Of a stretch of DNA of 64,000 nt, positions 32,175 to 47,021 are shown one piece after another. The stretch is taken from positions 248,001-312,000 of the forward strand of contig JALECJ010000007.1 of assembly GCA_023515745.1 (NCBI GenBank). Reading direction: 5' to 3'. The translations under genes and the position numbers were made by a program. The notes under the pieces were generated by a model. It saw only the letters and a list, made by a program, of their open reading frames with translations. It had not been told where the DNA came from and made no database searches. The first letter of the stretch is position 1. Every line of letters begins with the position of its first letter. This DNA is from Amoeboaphelidium protococcarum (Eukaryota; Aphelidiomycota; Aphelidea).

Positions 32175-34196
32175 ATGAGTGACTCTGAAAGGATCGAAGT
32201 ATCACCTGAGGAAGCAAATTAAAGTCGCAATGTGTAATTTGAGACGGCGGATATGACCGTAGTCAACGCCTAAGATCAGACTGTTATCAACGCTTAGATT
32301 GTGTCGGATTAGACGTTGATTAACACTTAGATTATGGCCGATTAGACTGTTGTTAACGCCTAAATCATTTCGGATTAGACTTTGATTAACACTTAGATGA
32401 TCAATACTCAACTGCTTAACACTTAGATCATCAGCACCTAGACAAGCAACTAAGATAGCTATCCCGAGAGTAAGAATGGTAAAAGTCAAATCAGTGATGT
32501 GAATTCACACGAGCCGATTGTAAAGACTAAGAATATCAGGCAGACGGAATCATCTAATGTAAGTTCAACTGGTGCATCCGTTGTGAGACATGATCCGCAC
32601 CTTGGCACTGACTAGTATCGCCACTCTTTCCTGAACAGAATCTATATGGACGATGGACTGTAGAAGGGCAGTTCCTCTCCTGGGTCTGGATCAACCCCGG
32701 CAACTGGCGGCAATCGCGCGGGGAAGTCTCTAGCTTTCCTCCCAGCCAAAGTTGTGTTTTCTGAAGATATCACCAACATATGGGCTGATGCGGAGAAGGT
32801 GTCTCAGTTGTTGGATTTGCGCAGGGCAGTGTTTAGAGACACTCTGCTTGAACAAGAGTATCAGAAGCATTCTCAAATTCGCGTGTGTAAAAGGAATTGC
32901 CTGCTAGCAATTTTGGCCTTCCTTTTCTATACGGTTGCTGTGGCCAACCCAATCATTAGATATGATGAAATTTTATGGCTTATATATGGCTTGCTTAGCT
33001 TTGCGCTTTTGTCTATCGCTTTTAGCGGATACCTGGTGATTAGGTATTCTTTAGTCCAGTGGTATGAAGTACATCATAAGGCGTCTACCGTCGTATCTAC
33101 GTTATTTCTGCTCCTTCAGATGACAGCAGTGTATTACCTTACGGAATACAAATATATAAATAGAGTGTACGGTCAGATCTCGGGCACTTTGGCATTTCAT
33201 CAGGTCGAGTACTACGCTATAATCTTTGCTTTATGTGCCGGATCGTTTGCTAGTCTTGTGCAATCACTCTCCATGGCTATAATCCCTATACTTGGTCAAA
33301 TCATAATGGTTGCCACTGTTATTGGAAATCCGTTGGATAATCTGCGTGCTAGTCTTCCTTTGTTTTTGGGCTGCTTAAAGATGGCAGCATTTTCGTCACT
33401 TATCAAGTATAGAATATTGGTATCGTCTCGTGTGTTATTCTACGCGTAGAAAGTGAGCAATATTCGTAGTAACACGTAGGTGCTGCAGAAGAAACCGTGG
33501 TGGAAGAGATGGTATTTTCATACTCCTTCTGTATTCAACAGTAATTACGACAGGTCTGCTGCGAAAGCTGTATGGACCAATATTTTTGTGGCCATTTCAT
33601 TTGATTTACTGCTGAGTTTGCTCTCGCTGCAGTTGGGTTCTATTGAGATGGGCAATATAATCAAGTGTTCCGTACTAGCTGCTTTGCTGGTCGTCATGAT
33701 TGTTTATCGTAGTATTACTAAATGCTAATACGCGACTCAAGCATATCTTGTATCTATTGCATGTATTGTAATTGACAATGTAATGTTTCTGTTGGAGCTC
33801 TACCTTTTGATTTTGGGCGGTAACTCGGTCGATTATACAGTGCTACAGTTCAAGGTGGGAACTTGTATGACTACTATCCTAGTGAACATGGTTAGTGTGG
33901 CGCTGTCTGGAATGAGGTCTCCATTTGCGCTGCTTGGAGCATTGTCTAGTATGGTGCTGTAGCTGGCTTTTCTGATAACGCCTACATTTTTGCCGCAATT
34001 CAGAAAGCCTGCTCTCAATACGGCTTTTACCTTGGTTAACACGTAGACTATACTAAGTAGTTACGCGTTTCAGAACGTTATTAGTGTCGCCGCGCTCATT
34101 GTATCTATGTTCATGCTGAGGTTTTTGATTAAAATGCATTTGAAAATGTATGTCATGGATGATAGTGTGCCGCTTGAAAATAAGAAGGATTTATGA
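32175..34196 (+). CDS. Multi-pass membrane protein with N-terminal 11-residue repeats
   Basis: A 673-aa single exon. After an acidic start (MSDSERIEVSPEE), residues about 25-95 consist of roughly 11-residue repeats of the type IVSDQTLINTQ, alternating with VVNAQ/LLNTQ forms; nearly every Gln in the array is UAG or UAA. A soluble segment follows, then about ten hydrophobic spans between residues 235 and 660 (for example LLAILAFLFYTVAVA, GLLSFALLSIAFSGYLVI, VVSTLFLLLQMTAVYY, VAISFDLLLSLLSL, VSIACIVIDNVMFLLELYLL). The C-terminus is short and charged. I do not recognise the family; a transporter-like or scaffold membrane protein is all that can be said. Confidence 0.8.
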
Positions 34197-34703
34197 AGAT
34201 ATGATGTTAATGCAATATAAAAAAATTCTATGAAAAATATGTTTAAAGAGACTGCTTAAAAATTTTTAATTGATTACAGTGCGACACCGAGCGTCATTGA
34301 TCTTATATTCTGTGTGCAATCCTATTATTCAATGTAATTTCAGATAAAGGCGTTTGTCAGCTACGTGTCTGCTGATTACAACACAATTTCAGGCGCACCA
34401 CTTATTTGCGTGTATTTCCTGCTGCTCAACGCAGCTTGTTTACGGTGGTACCACATTAGTATAATCGATAGCCGTTATGCGAATCTGAACCACAATAAAA
34501 AAATAGTATTCTTCTGGCAAGACCAATAAATATATCAAGTCGAATTTTTAAAAAGTAATTAAAAGTTTCCCTGATAACGTGCGCCGAGCAGTCGTTGTAG
34601 TTTGTTAGTTTCTTTTCAGTGTATCGGCCGATAATTACTCGCTTTTCCTGCGAGCCAAAATTTAGATTGAAGCGAGAACCCCTTTGCAACTATAGTGGAA
34701 GTA
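34197..34703. other. Intergenic region
   Basis: 507 bp. The minus strand has an 87-codon TGA-free frame starting at 34689 (MQRGSRFNLNFGSQEKR) with no recognisable domain. I treat it as probably non-coding promoter sequence of EME1, but it cannot be excluded as a small divergent gene. Confidence 0.35.
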
Positions 34704-36257
34704 ATGAAGGGCTAGATTGAAGTCATCAGTTTACTGTCCAGTGAAAATGAAGAGGATGTTAACGTGCATAAAAATATATACTCTCAATAATTGAAAGAGT
34801 CGTCCCAGTTGGAGGTTGAATTCGATTTTACTCAAGACTCTGACATTGTACCGTTAAACGATATGGACTGCATAGACATTGTCCAGTCTGACTATGCATT
34901 TAATGAGAATAATGACGATCTGCTGAATGATGATGAAGATGATAATGATGATGACCTGCCAACTTTTGAAGACATTGCGAGTAATGCTAACAATGCCGCA
35001 ACGTTATTTAGTTTCAGTTAGAGCATGGCGGAGGAGAGGCCTCATTTTAGTTTTGAAAGCGCGTCCCAACCGCAGCCTCTCAGTAATGCGCGCTCCAACT
35101 TTCCCCAGAGCACCGCTGGCTTTGATAGTACAATTAATAACAGTAAATAGGTGAAACGGTCGCGTAATAATGCTGGCGATAAAGAAGCTCTGGCGCAGGA
35201 AAAACTTTTAAAAAAGCTTGAAGCTCAACGTGTAAAAGAGGAACAGAAACGACTCAAGTAGGAGGAGAAACAACGACTGAAACAGGCCAAGGAATAGGAG
35301 AAGGCGATTGCCAAGGCCAACGCTATCACGATTGACAAGAACAAGAATGTTCAAGAGATGTCGTTGCTGATTGATTCACGGACTCCAGTGGATAAGCTTG
35401 AAGAGATCAGAGTGCAAATGGAGGCCGTGGGCGCCAGCATCAATGTTGTCAACAACTCTTACAGCCGTACGATTTTATGGGAGCGTGAGTCGAGAAGAGT
35501 GTGGGATTAGTAAGCGGGTCTGTTCAATCCCATTGACACGCCTTATATCTACAAAGAACCATTTGTCGCGTATCTGATGGATGGCTGCAACTTGGCTCAG
35601 CTCATTGGTGGTGGTTAGCTTGCAGTCACAATAGAGAGTATCAAGAGTTCTTTTCCGAATAAGAAACTAATACTGATAGTTTATGACATTGAGCAGCACT
35701 TTCGGAAGTAGAAGGTTGAATTATAGCGCGCATTTAAAACTGGTTAGTAGCTGTAACTCACCAACGGCCTCAATGTGAAAAAGTTTGAAATTGAGAACGC
35801 GTTGCTAATGTTGGAAATTTCCTCGGATGTTCGTGTTATTAATGTATACAAGGGTGAGAATGTGAGTGAATGGATATTGACTCTTACACGTGAGATTGCT
35901 AGTGGCCCTGATGTTCTAGTTAAAACTTTTGCTGTTGATGAGAATATCTGCACCGATGACATTGGCGGAAGTGGTAAAGATCTAACCGATACCTGGCTCC
36001 GAATGCTGCTTCAAGTTTTCAAAATAACACCTCCTGTGGCATAGGCTATTGTCAGACAGTATCCTACGATATCATCATTTAGACGTACAATTCGAGGTAT
36101 AAAAAATGCACGACAGGCTGAAGTAGTTTTAGGTGACATGGTGGTGGAGCGAACTATCGATCCATCTAATCCGCAGCTACGACGATTAGGTCCTGCCAGT
36201 GCCTCGCGCCTTTGGACAATGTTCACATCAAATGATTCTTCCATGCAATTTAGGTGA
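34704..36257 (+). CDS. EME1: Crossover junction endonuclease subunit EME1
   Basis: A 517-aa single exon. The N-terminal third is disordered and acidic (Asp/Asn runs). A highly charged helical segment follows (KEEQKRLKQEEKQRLKQ), typical of the EME1 region before the nuclease-like fold. The ERCC4-like fold starts at MSLLIDSRTPVDKL and includes VAYLMDGCNLAQLI and KLILIVYDIEQHF. The C-terminal helix-hairpin-helix part contains VFKITPPVAQAIVRQYPTI. In EME1 the ERKxxxD catalytic motif of MUS81 is degenerate, as here. EME1 forms the heterodimer with MUS81 that cleaves branched recombination intermediates. No MUS81 is in the window. Confidence 0.85.
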
Positions 36258-36399
36258 TCAACATCAGTTAGATAATGATTGTTTTGTACTATATTGATTT
36301 CCTGATATCAGTCAGTTTTTCGTTAATTTCCGCAATGGAAAGGCCGATCTCACTTTTCTCCTAATTGAAAACGTTAAAATCACATTGAGAGAAAGAAAT

Positions 36400-38312
36400 A
36401 TGGGCAAAAACGGTAAACAGCTGGGTAGAGCAATAATCAAGAGTAGATTTGCTGGGTAGAGGCCCAGAGATGATGACACTAGACTTGTAAGATTACAGCC
36501 AATATATTTATATTGATACCCCACAACTTATATGATGATGTGTAGTTTACCACTGATATCGACAAGACACCAAAGTCTGTGAAATTATAATCAATCACGC
36601 AGGAAAATGATCTGGACGCGTTTTTAAGAAATGCTGAGCTGGCGGGCACTGAATTCACTGCTGAACGCCGTAATCTGCACATTGTGTCCACCTCTGATGA
36701 CACTCATAATCCATTGGTGATGAGCGATGCCAAGATGAAGGAAGTGCAGTAGAAAATGACGCAATATCAAGATCAGTTGAAAGTGCCGCGTCGTCCACAC
36801 TGGGATTCGAGTACTACTGCTGATGAACTCGATCGCAATGAGCGTGATAGTTTTCTAGAGTGGCGAAAGTCTCTGGCCGTGTTGGAGGAAGAGAAGAAGA
36901 TGCTGATGACACCATATGAAAGGAATCTTGAAGTGTGGCGTTAGTTGTGGAGAGTAGTGGAGAGAAGTGATATTGTTGTTCAGATCCTAGATGCTAGGAA
37001 TCCGCTATTTTATAGAAGTGAGGATTTGGAAAAGTACGTTGTGGAGGTTGATAGTTCGAAAGTTAATGTCTTACTGGTGAATAAAGCAGATTTTTTGAGC
37101 AAGTAGCAGCGTGAATCTTGGGCTGAATACTTTGTGGCTCAAGGTATCAAATTCGCCTTCTTTTCCGCGTATGTAGCCTCACAGGCCACTGAAGAGGATC
37201 AAGATTATGTGCAGGTGGATAATCAGAAAGTTGAATAGCCAAAGTCAATCAGTGATGTTATCAGCTGCAATGAGCTATGTGAGATTCTACTGCAATTTGC
37301 ACCAGCAGACAAGAAGGAAGTTGTAGTGGGATTATGTGGTTATCCTAATGTTGGTAAAAGTTCCACGATTAATGCTCTGATTCAGGATAAGAAAGTCAAT
37401 GTGTCTGCCACACCTGGAAAGACTAAGCACTTTCAGACCTTGAAAGGTGTAATTCCGTCTTATCCCCAGATCACTCTCTGTGATTGTCCTGGTCTGGTGT
37501 TCCCAACGTTTGCAGCCACGAAAGCGGACATGGTACTCAATGGCGTACTGAATGTCGATGAGCTCAGAGATTACAGATCCCCATCAGAGATGTTGGTAAC
37601 GCGAATTCCAAAGTGGCTGCTAGAGTACTTGTACGGCATCACCATATCAGTTACTAGCTCTAATGGATTCCTTGATGAAAGTTAGAATAAGAAAATATCT
37701 GGACAAGATTTGTTGCTCTCACTTGCCTAGGCTAGAGGATTCATGAGATCCGGACAAGGTAATCCTGACGAATCTCGCTCTGCCCGACTTGTATTGAAAG
37801 CTTATGTGAATGGAGAATTACTGTATGTCTATCCTCCACCTGGGTGTGAGTATGATCCCGAATAGTTTAATCAGTTCTCGTACCAGGAAGGTGGTCGTCT
37901 GCATGATGTCTATCTACAAGCACAGGCTAAACTCGAGTCAAAGAAGGCGACGTAGCAGAATACACTTAATGAATCTGCATCATCATCACCAGTAGTAAAT
38001 TAAAAAGAGCGCCGTCATGCTCCAAAGACTTTTGATAAGAGCTTCTTTCAAGATTAGGATAGTGGTGCGGTGGGTGTCAAGATCACGGGCAAGTACAAGC
38101 AAGTGCCAGGATTCTCAAGACTGAATCATTTCCCGCATCAGAGTGGATATATAATGGGTGGAAGTGGGAGTGGCGTCGGTGATGGAGACTCTGTAGTAGC
38201 TGCCAGTTCAGCCGTTGGATCCACTACATCTATGCTGGATATCGCAGCAGGTGGTAAGAAGCATCACAAAAACAACAAGAAGCGCGTCAAGGATCATTCT
38301 TGGCGAGTATGA
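36400..38312 (+). CDS. LSG1: Large-subunit GTPase LSG1 (60S export factor NMD3 recycling)
   Basis: Exons 36400-36486 and 36546-38312 with a 59-nt intron (GTAAGA...GTGTAG); 617 aa. Start MGKNGKQLGRAIIKSRF matches the family N-terminus. The GTPase is circularly permuted: G4 NKAD (about 37083) precedes G1 GYPNVGKSS (about 37340) and G3 DCPGLVFP (about 37480), with WRVVERSDIVVQILDARNP before it, all diagnostic of YlqF/LSG1 GTPases. The C-terminal tail is basic and His/Lys-rich. LSG1 releases NMD3 from nascent 60S subunits in the cytoplasm. The plus-strand neighbour downstream follows after 273 bp. Confidence 0.96.
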
Positions 38313-38585
38313 GCATAAATCTGCCAAGAGTTGATCTATATTGACCGATTAAATAATAGATATCCTATTTTATATAAATTTAGTTTTATCTTTGTTGATG
38401 ATTGTTATTGCAGTAAATCCGGTCTGAGTGGCTACTGGCGAGCAAACTAAAATCGATAGACTTTTAACTTGACTTTATCCCATTCACATTGACAGAGAGA
38501 GAGAGAACGTTGTCTCCGTGTTAAGACGATCTTTCATTAAAACGCGGCAATTAACCATCCAATATCTATATTATTTATCCCTAAA

Positions 38586-39872
38586 ATGGAACATTATCGA
38601 TCATCTCTTATATTTTTATCTGGTGCAGCTGCTGCTTGGATAGTGTTCTCTGTGATAGCTAATAAACAGCAGAGTAATAAGAAATCGAATCATCAAGGCC
38701 TAATCAGTGATCTAGCTAACAGCAAAAATGATAGAGGCACTTTAGGAGACGTCGAGTTAGAATAAGAGTAACTGACGCGTAATTATTAATTCTTTGGCCA
38801 AGATGGTATGGATAGGATTAAAAATTCATTCATTGTGGTGGTGGGACTTGGCGGTGTTGGATCTCACTGTGCTGTGAATTTAATTCGATCCGGTGTACAA
38901 AAGCTGAGGATAATAGATTTTGATCAAGTCACTCTGTCATCACTTAATAGACACGCTACCGCTCTAAGATCTGATGTTGGTCTACCTAAAGTGTAATCTA
39001 TTAAAAGCTTTGCCCGTCAGGTTTTCCCACAGTGTTCTGTTGATGCCAAAGTGTAATTATTTCAGATGGATGTGGCTGATCAATTGCTTGAGGGAAATCC
39101 AGAGTATGTGATTGATTGCATAGACAATATTGATACCAAGGTGGATCTGTTGCGATACTGCCATGATCGTGGTATTAAAGTTATCAGTAGCATGGGAAGT
39201 GCAATGAAGATTGATCCGACTCGAGTACGCATAGCTACTCTTGCTGAAGTAAAGGGTGATTGTCTGGCTAAGAGTGTCCGGTAAAAGTTGAAAAAGTTCT
39301 ATCCATAACCTCAAGACTTGGAAAGAGTATTAGACTCGATTACAGTGGTATTCTCCGATGAAAAGCCTTAAGTGTCCATTTCCTCGTTACCTACTGATAA
39401 GCCGGAAGAAGCAGGTGACTATGCCACGCTGCCCTACTTTCGCGTTCGTACACTCCCTGTGGTCAGTCCTCTGCCTTCAATGTTTGGTACTGCAATTGCT
39501 GCTCATGTACTTGCAGAGTTGGGTGGTGTGACGGTTGACCGCGCAGCTATCGAGCACAGACCAAAGTTTTACAAATAGTTGTGGCGCGATCTTGTGGAAT
39601 CGACACCTAAATAGTAGTAGTAGCAATCATTGATCAAAATCTCAGAGATTGATATTGCATTTATTGCTGATGAATGTTGCCGCGGTAAAAGTGTCATATC
39701 TGGCTGTAGTCTTGGAAAGTTTAAATTAACGCGCTGGGACAATGATTTGCCGTATGAACTGGGGAATACTTTGCTTGTATTAAAGGATGAGCAGATTGTT
39801 CGCGACAGTCTATCTACCATATAATCTGCCAAGAGTTAGTAAATTCTCACAAAGCAAAGGTAATACCAATGA
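38586..39872 (+). CDS. TCD: tRNA threonylcarbamoyladenosine dehydratase (Tcd/CsdL type, ThiF-HesA fold)
   Basis: A 428-aa single exon. An N-terminal membrane segment (LIFLSGAAAAWIVFSVIA) resembles that of fungal Tcd1/Tcd2, which sit on the mitochondrial outer membrane. The adenylating domain has the nucleotide loop VVVGLGGVGSHCA, DFDQVTLSSLNRHA and VIDCIDNIDTKVDLL, then ISSMGSAMKIDPTRV and LPSMFGTAIAAHVL. The enzyme uses ATP to cyclise t6A37 of tRNAs decoding ANN codons to ct6A, improving decoding. The last 16 codons after DSLSTI contain five UAA/UAG codons before TGA. Family is clear; the organellar location is inferred. Confidence 0.93.
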
Positions 39873-40157
39873 TAAAATTTATAGATATGATTCTTGAGCT
39901 TATAATTAATACCTTTAAATGAATAGTTATCAATTAATCTTGCTCTAACAAAGCTTCTTTTATGCGCTCTTTAGTAAAAGTTCCGTGTAGCAATCGCTGA
40001 GAGATCTCCCGCTCCTGTCTTTCTCTTCACCGTCATCTTCCAAGTGAATATTGTTGTTATAAGTGAGCATAATAGTCACTTTTAACTTGTAATCCAGACC
40101 CTTCATTTAATAATAATAATCAGTATAGTAAAGTTGAATTTAAATAATTGAGTAATA

Positions 40158-41025
40158 ATGAGCAGTAATAGAATTGCGATATTTCCTACCAGAATGTAAG
40201 ACTATTTTATGGCGATCGATCACTAGTGACACTTACAATCACTGTATTAACAATGACTGCGTTGTGTTGTGTAGGGCTTTGACCAACATGAAGATTAAAT
40301 TAAAAGGTGCTCAGACTGGACACTCTCTGTTAAAGAGGAAGAGCGAGGCTTTGACAAAGAGATTTAGAGAGATTCTGCACAAGATTGATGATCTCAAGCG
40401 CCAGATGGGCCAGGTGATGCAGACTGCCTCCTTCTCATACTCCCAAGTTGTATACGCTGCCGGTGACATTGGATATCAGGTGCGGGAGAACGTGAAGAAT
40501 GCCAACTATAAAGTCAAAAGTCGGCAGGAGAACGTGAGCGGTGTGTTGATTCCCGCCTTTGAAAAGTAATATGAGCCTGGAAATGCCTTTGAATTGACCG
40601 GGCTTGGTCGTGGTGGTGCTCAGGTGCAGCGATGTAAAGAGACGTACGTCAAGTCGGTAGAGTTGCTGATTGAGATTGCCTCTTTGTAGACGGCATTTGT
40701 AATCCTTGATGAGGTGATCAAGGCTACGAACAGGAGAGTTAATGCTATAGAATTCGTGGTTATCCCCAGAATAGAGAACACTATCAAATACATTCAGTCA
40801 GAATTAGATGAACTGGACAGAGAGGAGTTCTTTCGTCTCAAGAAGGTGCAAGGTAAGAAGAAGGTGGCCAAGGAGGCTGCATACAAAGAGATGCTGGCAC
40901 ACGCTGATCAGGAAGCGGCCAAGAATGCTGTACGTATGAACACTGACGGCAATTTCGCTGTTGATCCTGCTCAGGTCGGACCTAATTTACTCCAGGATGA
41001 ACATGATGCTGATGTCATTTTCTGA
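40158..41025 (+). CDS. VMA8: V-type ATPase V1 subunit D
   Basis: Exons 40158-40195 and 40275-41025 split by a 79-nt intron (GTAAGA...GTGTAG) inside the start-proximal motif [18 protein letters not shown]; 262 aa. The conserved [19 protein letters not shown] helix and the C-terminal [18 protein letters not shown] helix are unmistakable. Subunit D with subunit F forms the central rotor shaft of V1, coupling ATP hydrolysis to proton pumping in vacuoles and endosomes. Subunit F is also in this window (62618-62989), though 21 kb away. Confidence 0.97.
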
Positions 41026-41338
41026 TATTCCTTTAAACACTTTCAATGCTGTAATTCACGCAGCTGATATTCAGGAGAGCGATTAATATACAATCTCAAC
41101 TTGGCTTTTAATTTAGTTTTATTTGTTATTTTAAATGATTTCTAAAAAGCTATTAGAGTTAATGAAAAAGTCATATCGTAACAGCAGGTTGTTTGAAGAG
41201 CTTTTGATCGGCGCACGGATTTTCGATCTTCCTTTCCCTTTAAAACTGCGCGCAGCGATAAACGTCAGTGAGTCAGTGCAAAGCTTGTACACTTTTTACA
41301 AATTGTAATAGCTTAAAAGTGACATCGACTGCTATAAT
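41026..41338. other. Intergenic region
   Basis: 313 bp between the V-ATPase D stop and the ETF-QO start, both on the plus strand. No gene or named element is seen. Confidence 0.4.
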
Positions 41339-43138
<1,800 letters not shown>

Positions 43139-43271
43139 ACTTGGTGAACACTTTGGCGAGTATCAACGTGTTATAACGCTCGATATCAGTGTACGCTTGA
43201 AGTTGGACGTTAATAAGAGTATTAGCTTTGTACTTTATGCTTATTTTATTCATCGGCAATATTACTATAAT

Positions 43272-44360
43272 TCATGTTCTACCTATATCACATTTCTGTT
43301 CTTACTATAGCTGCAATTGAATATTATCAGAGTAAATCTGTATTTACTCTTTAATGTGACTTGTAACATCAGACACAGAATTATCAATTTTAAAGTTTGG
43401 ACTCTGCCCAGCTTAGAGCCATCCAAAATCTTGCACTTGATAAAACTTATTAACTGGTCCAACGATTTAAGATTCATCATTCTATTAGTCGCTACCACCT
43501 TCACCGACATAATCTTGATTTTCATAATGATTATAAAAATCGCGACAATTTGCAAAGGTGAGCCGTGTACAATTCTCAATTACAGGTGAACTTGAGCTAA
43601 ACCCAATGAACTTTACACCAGAACTGTTATGAACGCGCAACTGCCTGCAATGACAGATGATGAGAGACTCTGATACCCCATCTACAAACACCGGTCCATC
43701 AACAGGAGGAGCAATCACCAGGCATGATTTTACATTTGAAATACGCAAAGACTTTGGCTGATATCTAATGCTTTGAAGATTAATTACGGCGAATGAACAG
43801 TTTTTAACACAGAGAGTCTAATGATTAGCAGTAACCAACAGACTCTGCAATGATTCAGGTAACTGATGGCAATGATGAACGTCACGAATACTAAAACACT
43901 GTTCGCTGACAGCCAACAGCTTTTGATTATCATTAGATGCCTAATCTTTAGCTTTATCGCATATCTACTGAACTGAATCCACCTAGTCTTTGCCAAAGAA
44001 CGTCTAATCTGCTTCAGGTTACCGCGACTTGCTATTGAATTTAAATCTTGGACGCGCAACTTGACTATAAGAATCCAATTATCGCTTTAAAGATGCAAGA
44101 ACATCTGAGCACATTTTCACATCATATGCTGGCATTTGAGAGCGCACCTGGTGCAGTTAAGATTCTAACATGGTGATTTCTTGGATACACTCTGTTTGCA
44201 TATTGGACTCATCGCTCTTGACTTCATCAGATTGAGATTTTACGTTTATTCGTTACTTTAAATCTACACGATATAATAGTAAATGTCGCCGTCATTGACT
44301 TTTAATAGACATGTACTTACTTTGGCACCTTGCTATAATTTCGCTGGGAGTCAACGTCAT
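43272..44360 (-). CDS. TBCC-domain protein (tubulin-binding cofactor C family)
   Basis: Exons 44360-44321 and 44263-43272 with a 57-nt intron (GTAAGT...GTGTAG); 343 aa. The N-terminal half is helical (TLTPSEIIARCQNLKQRI), as in the spectrin-like N domain of TBCC. The C-terminal half is a CARP/beta-helix domain: GPVFVDGVSESLIICHCRQLRVH, SSSSPVIENCTRLTFA and the terminal NKFYQVQDFGWLQAGQSPNF. True TBCC acts with cofactors D and E as the GTPase activator that releases native alpha/beta tubulin dimers; it needs an arginine finger in the QxRxH strand, and QLRVH fits. TBCCD1 or RP2 are alternatives, but the domain layout favours TBCC. Confidence 0.88.
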
Positions 44361-44486
44361 GACTAAACCTGACGCGTTTTAGCTAAAACAACTTCGAATT
44401 TAATAAGTATTACAGTACGTGAGTGAAAATAACAACTGAAAACCCCAAAAAGAGATACAATAACGAAACGAGTAATATTACAGTAA

Positions 44487-47021
44487 TCACCGTTGTACAC
44501 TGGGCGAAGCGGTCCGAGGTGGCAAATTGGACAATCTAACAGGGATACATTCAATGGAACGGGTGAACCATCGCAGAGAGACGTACAAGTTGGCGATAGA
44601 TTCCACGCTAGAGTAATCAACATTAATGAATGCAAATTCTTCTCCAAAGCGTTATTCAATGAATCGCTGCTTGATGGAGTGCAATTCATCAATTGTCAAT
44701 TCCAGTTTATCGTGATCGCCCAAATTAGTAAGTGCATCCGAATTTCCACCATCAGTACTACCAATGAAAACTTGACGATACGCTGCAGTAACTTGATCCA
44801 GTTGCAAAACATCAATAGCGATTTTACTACTAGCATACTCGCTTGATAGCCCAGAATTTATCCTGCTTACAGTCTTCTCAAAGTACTCTGAGCAAGAGCT
44901 AATAAACTAATTCATGCACTTGTCAACTATAGCTTGCAACTTATCTGCAAACATGAGCATTCTGTGTTATACCACATAGACATCATTGAGCAGAGCAGAC
45001 ATTGAGGGAAAGCATCTTTGCACCAGATAATAGTCATCAGACTCCGAGTCAATGTCAAATGCGTCATCAACCATTACAGTGGTGTTGTATCGACCTTCCA
45101 CCACCATCTTGTTCATGTGTTCAATAAATTGTGTACCCAACGCAGTGTTGAGAAATGAGAATATCTCACTACGGCGCTCGAATCTATTCAAGAAGTTAGC
45201 CTCCATTAAAGCTGCAAAGTCTACGCATGGCTTATACAGAGTGAGGATATTGGCAATGCTACCATCTGCTAAAAGTTTACGTCTTTAAGTTCCCGATGTA
45301 TTGGTGACCACGGGGATCTGAGTAGATTGTGGGCGCAATTATCCATCATCAGGCTTTGATTTCAGTGGACTGCTGGTACTTTTGGCAGACTGAGCCACAC
45401 CGGTAATGCTTTCTGTGGCGATTTAGAAGATTGACTTTTATCCAGCGCCATTAGATGAATTGCCAGGAGCTCCTTAAGGCTTTGCAATAGGCAGTGGCTT
45501 ATCTGAAATCTGGTGAGACTAAATGTCCAATTACAACTCCAAAATATCTTTCAGCTCTGTCTAAATGGCATTCCAAGAGTCTACAGCAGATAAGCGTAGC
45601 ACCTTATCCTTCACAAGACTCTTTCGCCCATCAGTCACCTACAGATAGTACATCTTCTCCGTGGACTCTGACATGTAAGAATCCTTGAGGCAATTCACCA
45701 CATACTAATTCATCTAATAAATCCATCTATACCTCTCAAACAGTTAGGAGAATAGAAGAAGTAACAATTTCCGCTACTATTCATCTTCTCCTTTAAGCAA
45801 TGTCCAGAGAGGGTCTTTCTTCTTCAGATTGAAAACTTCATTCAATACCAAGGCCGCAGTCTTCTTCTTAAACTGTTTTAATTAACCTTTCGTCTGCCCA
45901 AATTCGCACTCAAATTCCTATATTACAGTCTCAGTAGCTTTGAACATTTCATTGCTCAGTCTACTTTTAATCTCAGCTGCAGATTCATTCACCTTATCGA
46001 ATAAATCTAAAGCTTAGACGCACATACTAACAAGATGAAAAACATCTTTATTACTATCATTGCGAGTGATGCTAGCAATAGTAGAAACTTTACCACCACT
46101 TTTACCTTACACGGAGTTAGATTTGTCTCGATTATGGTGGATATGTCCAGGGATAAAGTTATCATTCTCTTTACCTGGATGATGAAAATCACCGTCTATA
46201 CCATAACCACCACTATTCTCAATACTGAACTAGCGACCAGAACTAAACAAATTCTACTAATAATAATAATCTCCATGTCCAAACATGATCTCCACCAAAT
46301 GGTTCAATATCTGCGAAGGAAGTTCTTTACGCAGCACTAGGAGATTATCAGTCAACTGCTTCAGCCCTTGGACTTCATTCAAACCACTAGTTTATGACTG
46401 ACCGACGCCAAGTTTCTTGAGACTTGAAAGTAACAACTTGGCAGCCTGTACATACTCTGAATCCGCCATCAACGTTTATATTTTCGCAGGAGTCTGGACA
46501 AGTTCATCAATCTGCGTGAACATCTTGAGCATCTCCTTCACCTTGACAGATTTGGTCCACACGGACAAGAGTTCCTAATTCATACGGTCATTACGTCGTT
46601 CAGAGAGCAGAGTAATACACTTGACCAGATCACTTTTAATCGTGGTGGCTGATGTGAGCGATGATCCAACCATTTGTGACACTTGACTGTACGTCTAGAT
46701 ACTGGCATTGAATGGGGTGTAGTATTCATCCACCAAAACTTCCATCGCATGTTCCAGCTTGCCCAGAGACTAGAAGAACATATCCGGAGACTTGGATGCA
46801 GGATTGGTTGTATCAAGCAGCTCAAGCGCCAGAGTTATGGGGTTGTAGTCTGTTTCATTACGCTCAATCTGCTAAATGCTCGGCACCAGTTAAGGCCAGT
46901 CTCTCAATATTTCATGCAATGCTTCCTCCACTGGTGGTGACAGAAATGTCTCAGACACTCCCTACTTCCCACCATTACTTTATGACACTTATTATTACTG
47001 TTGACTCTTTTTCTTGTTCAT
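44487..47021 (-). CDS. EXOC4: Exocyst complex subunit SEC8/EXOC4
   Basis: An 844-aa single exon from ATG 47021 to TGA 44487. The N-terminal coiled coil fits Sec8 (LEHAMEVLVDEYYTPFNASI; SERRNDRMNQELLSVW; MLKMFTQIDELVQTPAKIQ; LTDNLLVLRKELPSQI). The rest is helical CATCHR-like with linkers rich in Ser, Asn and His. The exocyst tethers secretory vesicles at the plasma membrane. Similarity is strongest in the first 250 residues; the C-terminal half is recognisable mostly by position and helical pattern. The next gene on this strand (TBCC) starts 127 bp after its stop. A second CATCHR tether family member is the main alternative. Confidence 0.85.

Noticed and set aside
32202-32489. Minus-strand frame with regular SVNQSLI-type repeats
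   Set aside because: The repeat pattern is the antisense of the 33-bp coding repeats of the plus-strand membrane protein.
34456-34689. Minus-strand 77-87 codon frame upstream of EME1
   Set aside because: No domain, no homology recognised, and TGA-free frames of this size are common by chance when only one stop codon exists; kept only as a note.
43139-43589. Plus- and minus-strand frames near 43283-43589 as separate genes
   Set aside because: The minus-strand TBCC-domain frame explains the region; the others are out-of-frame shadows.
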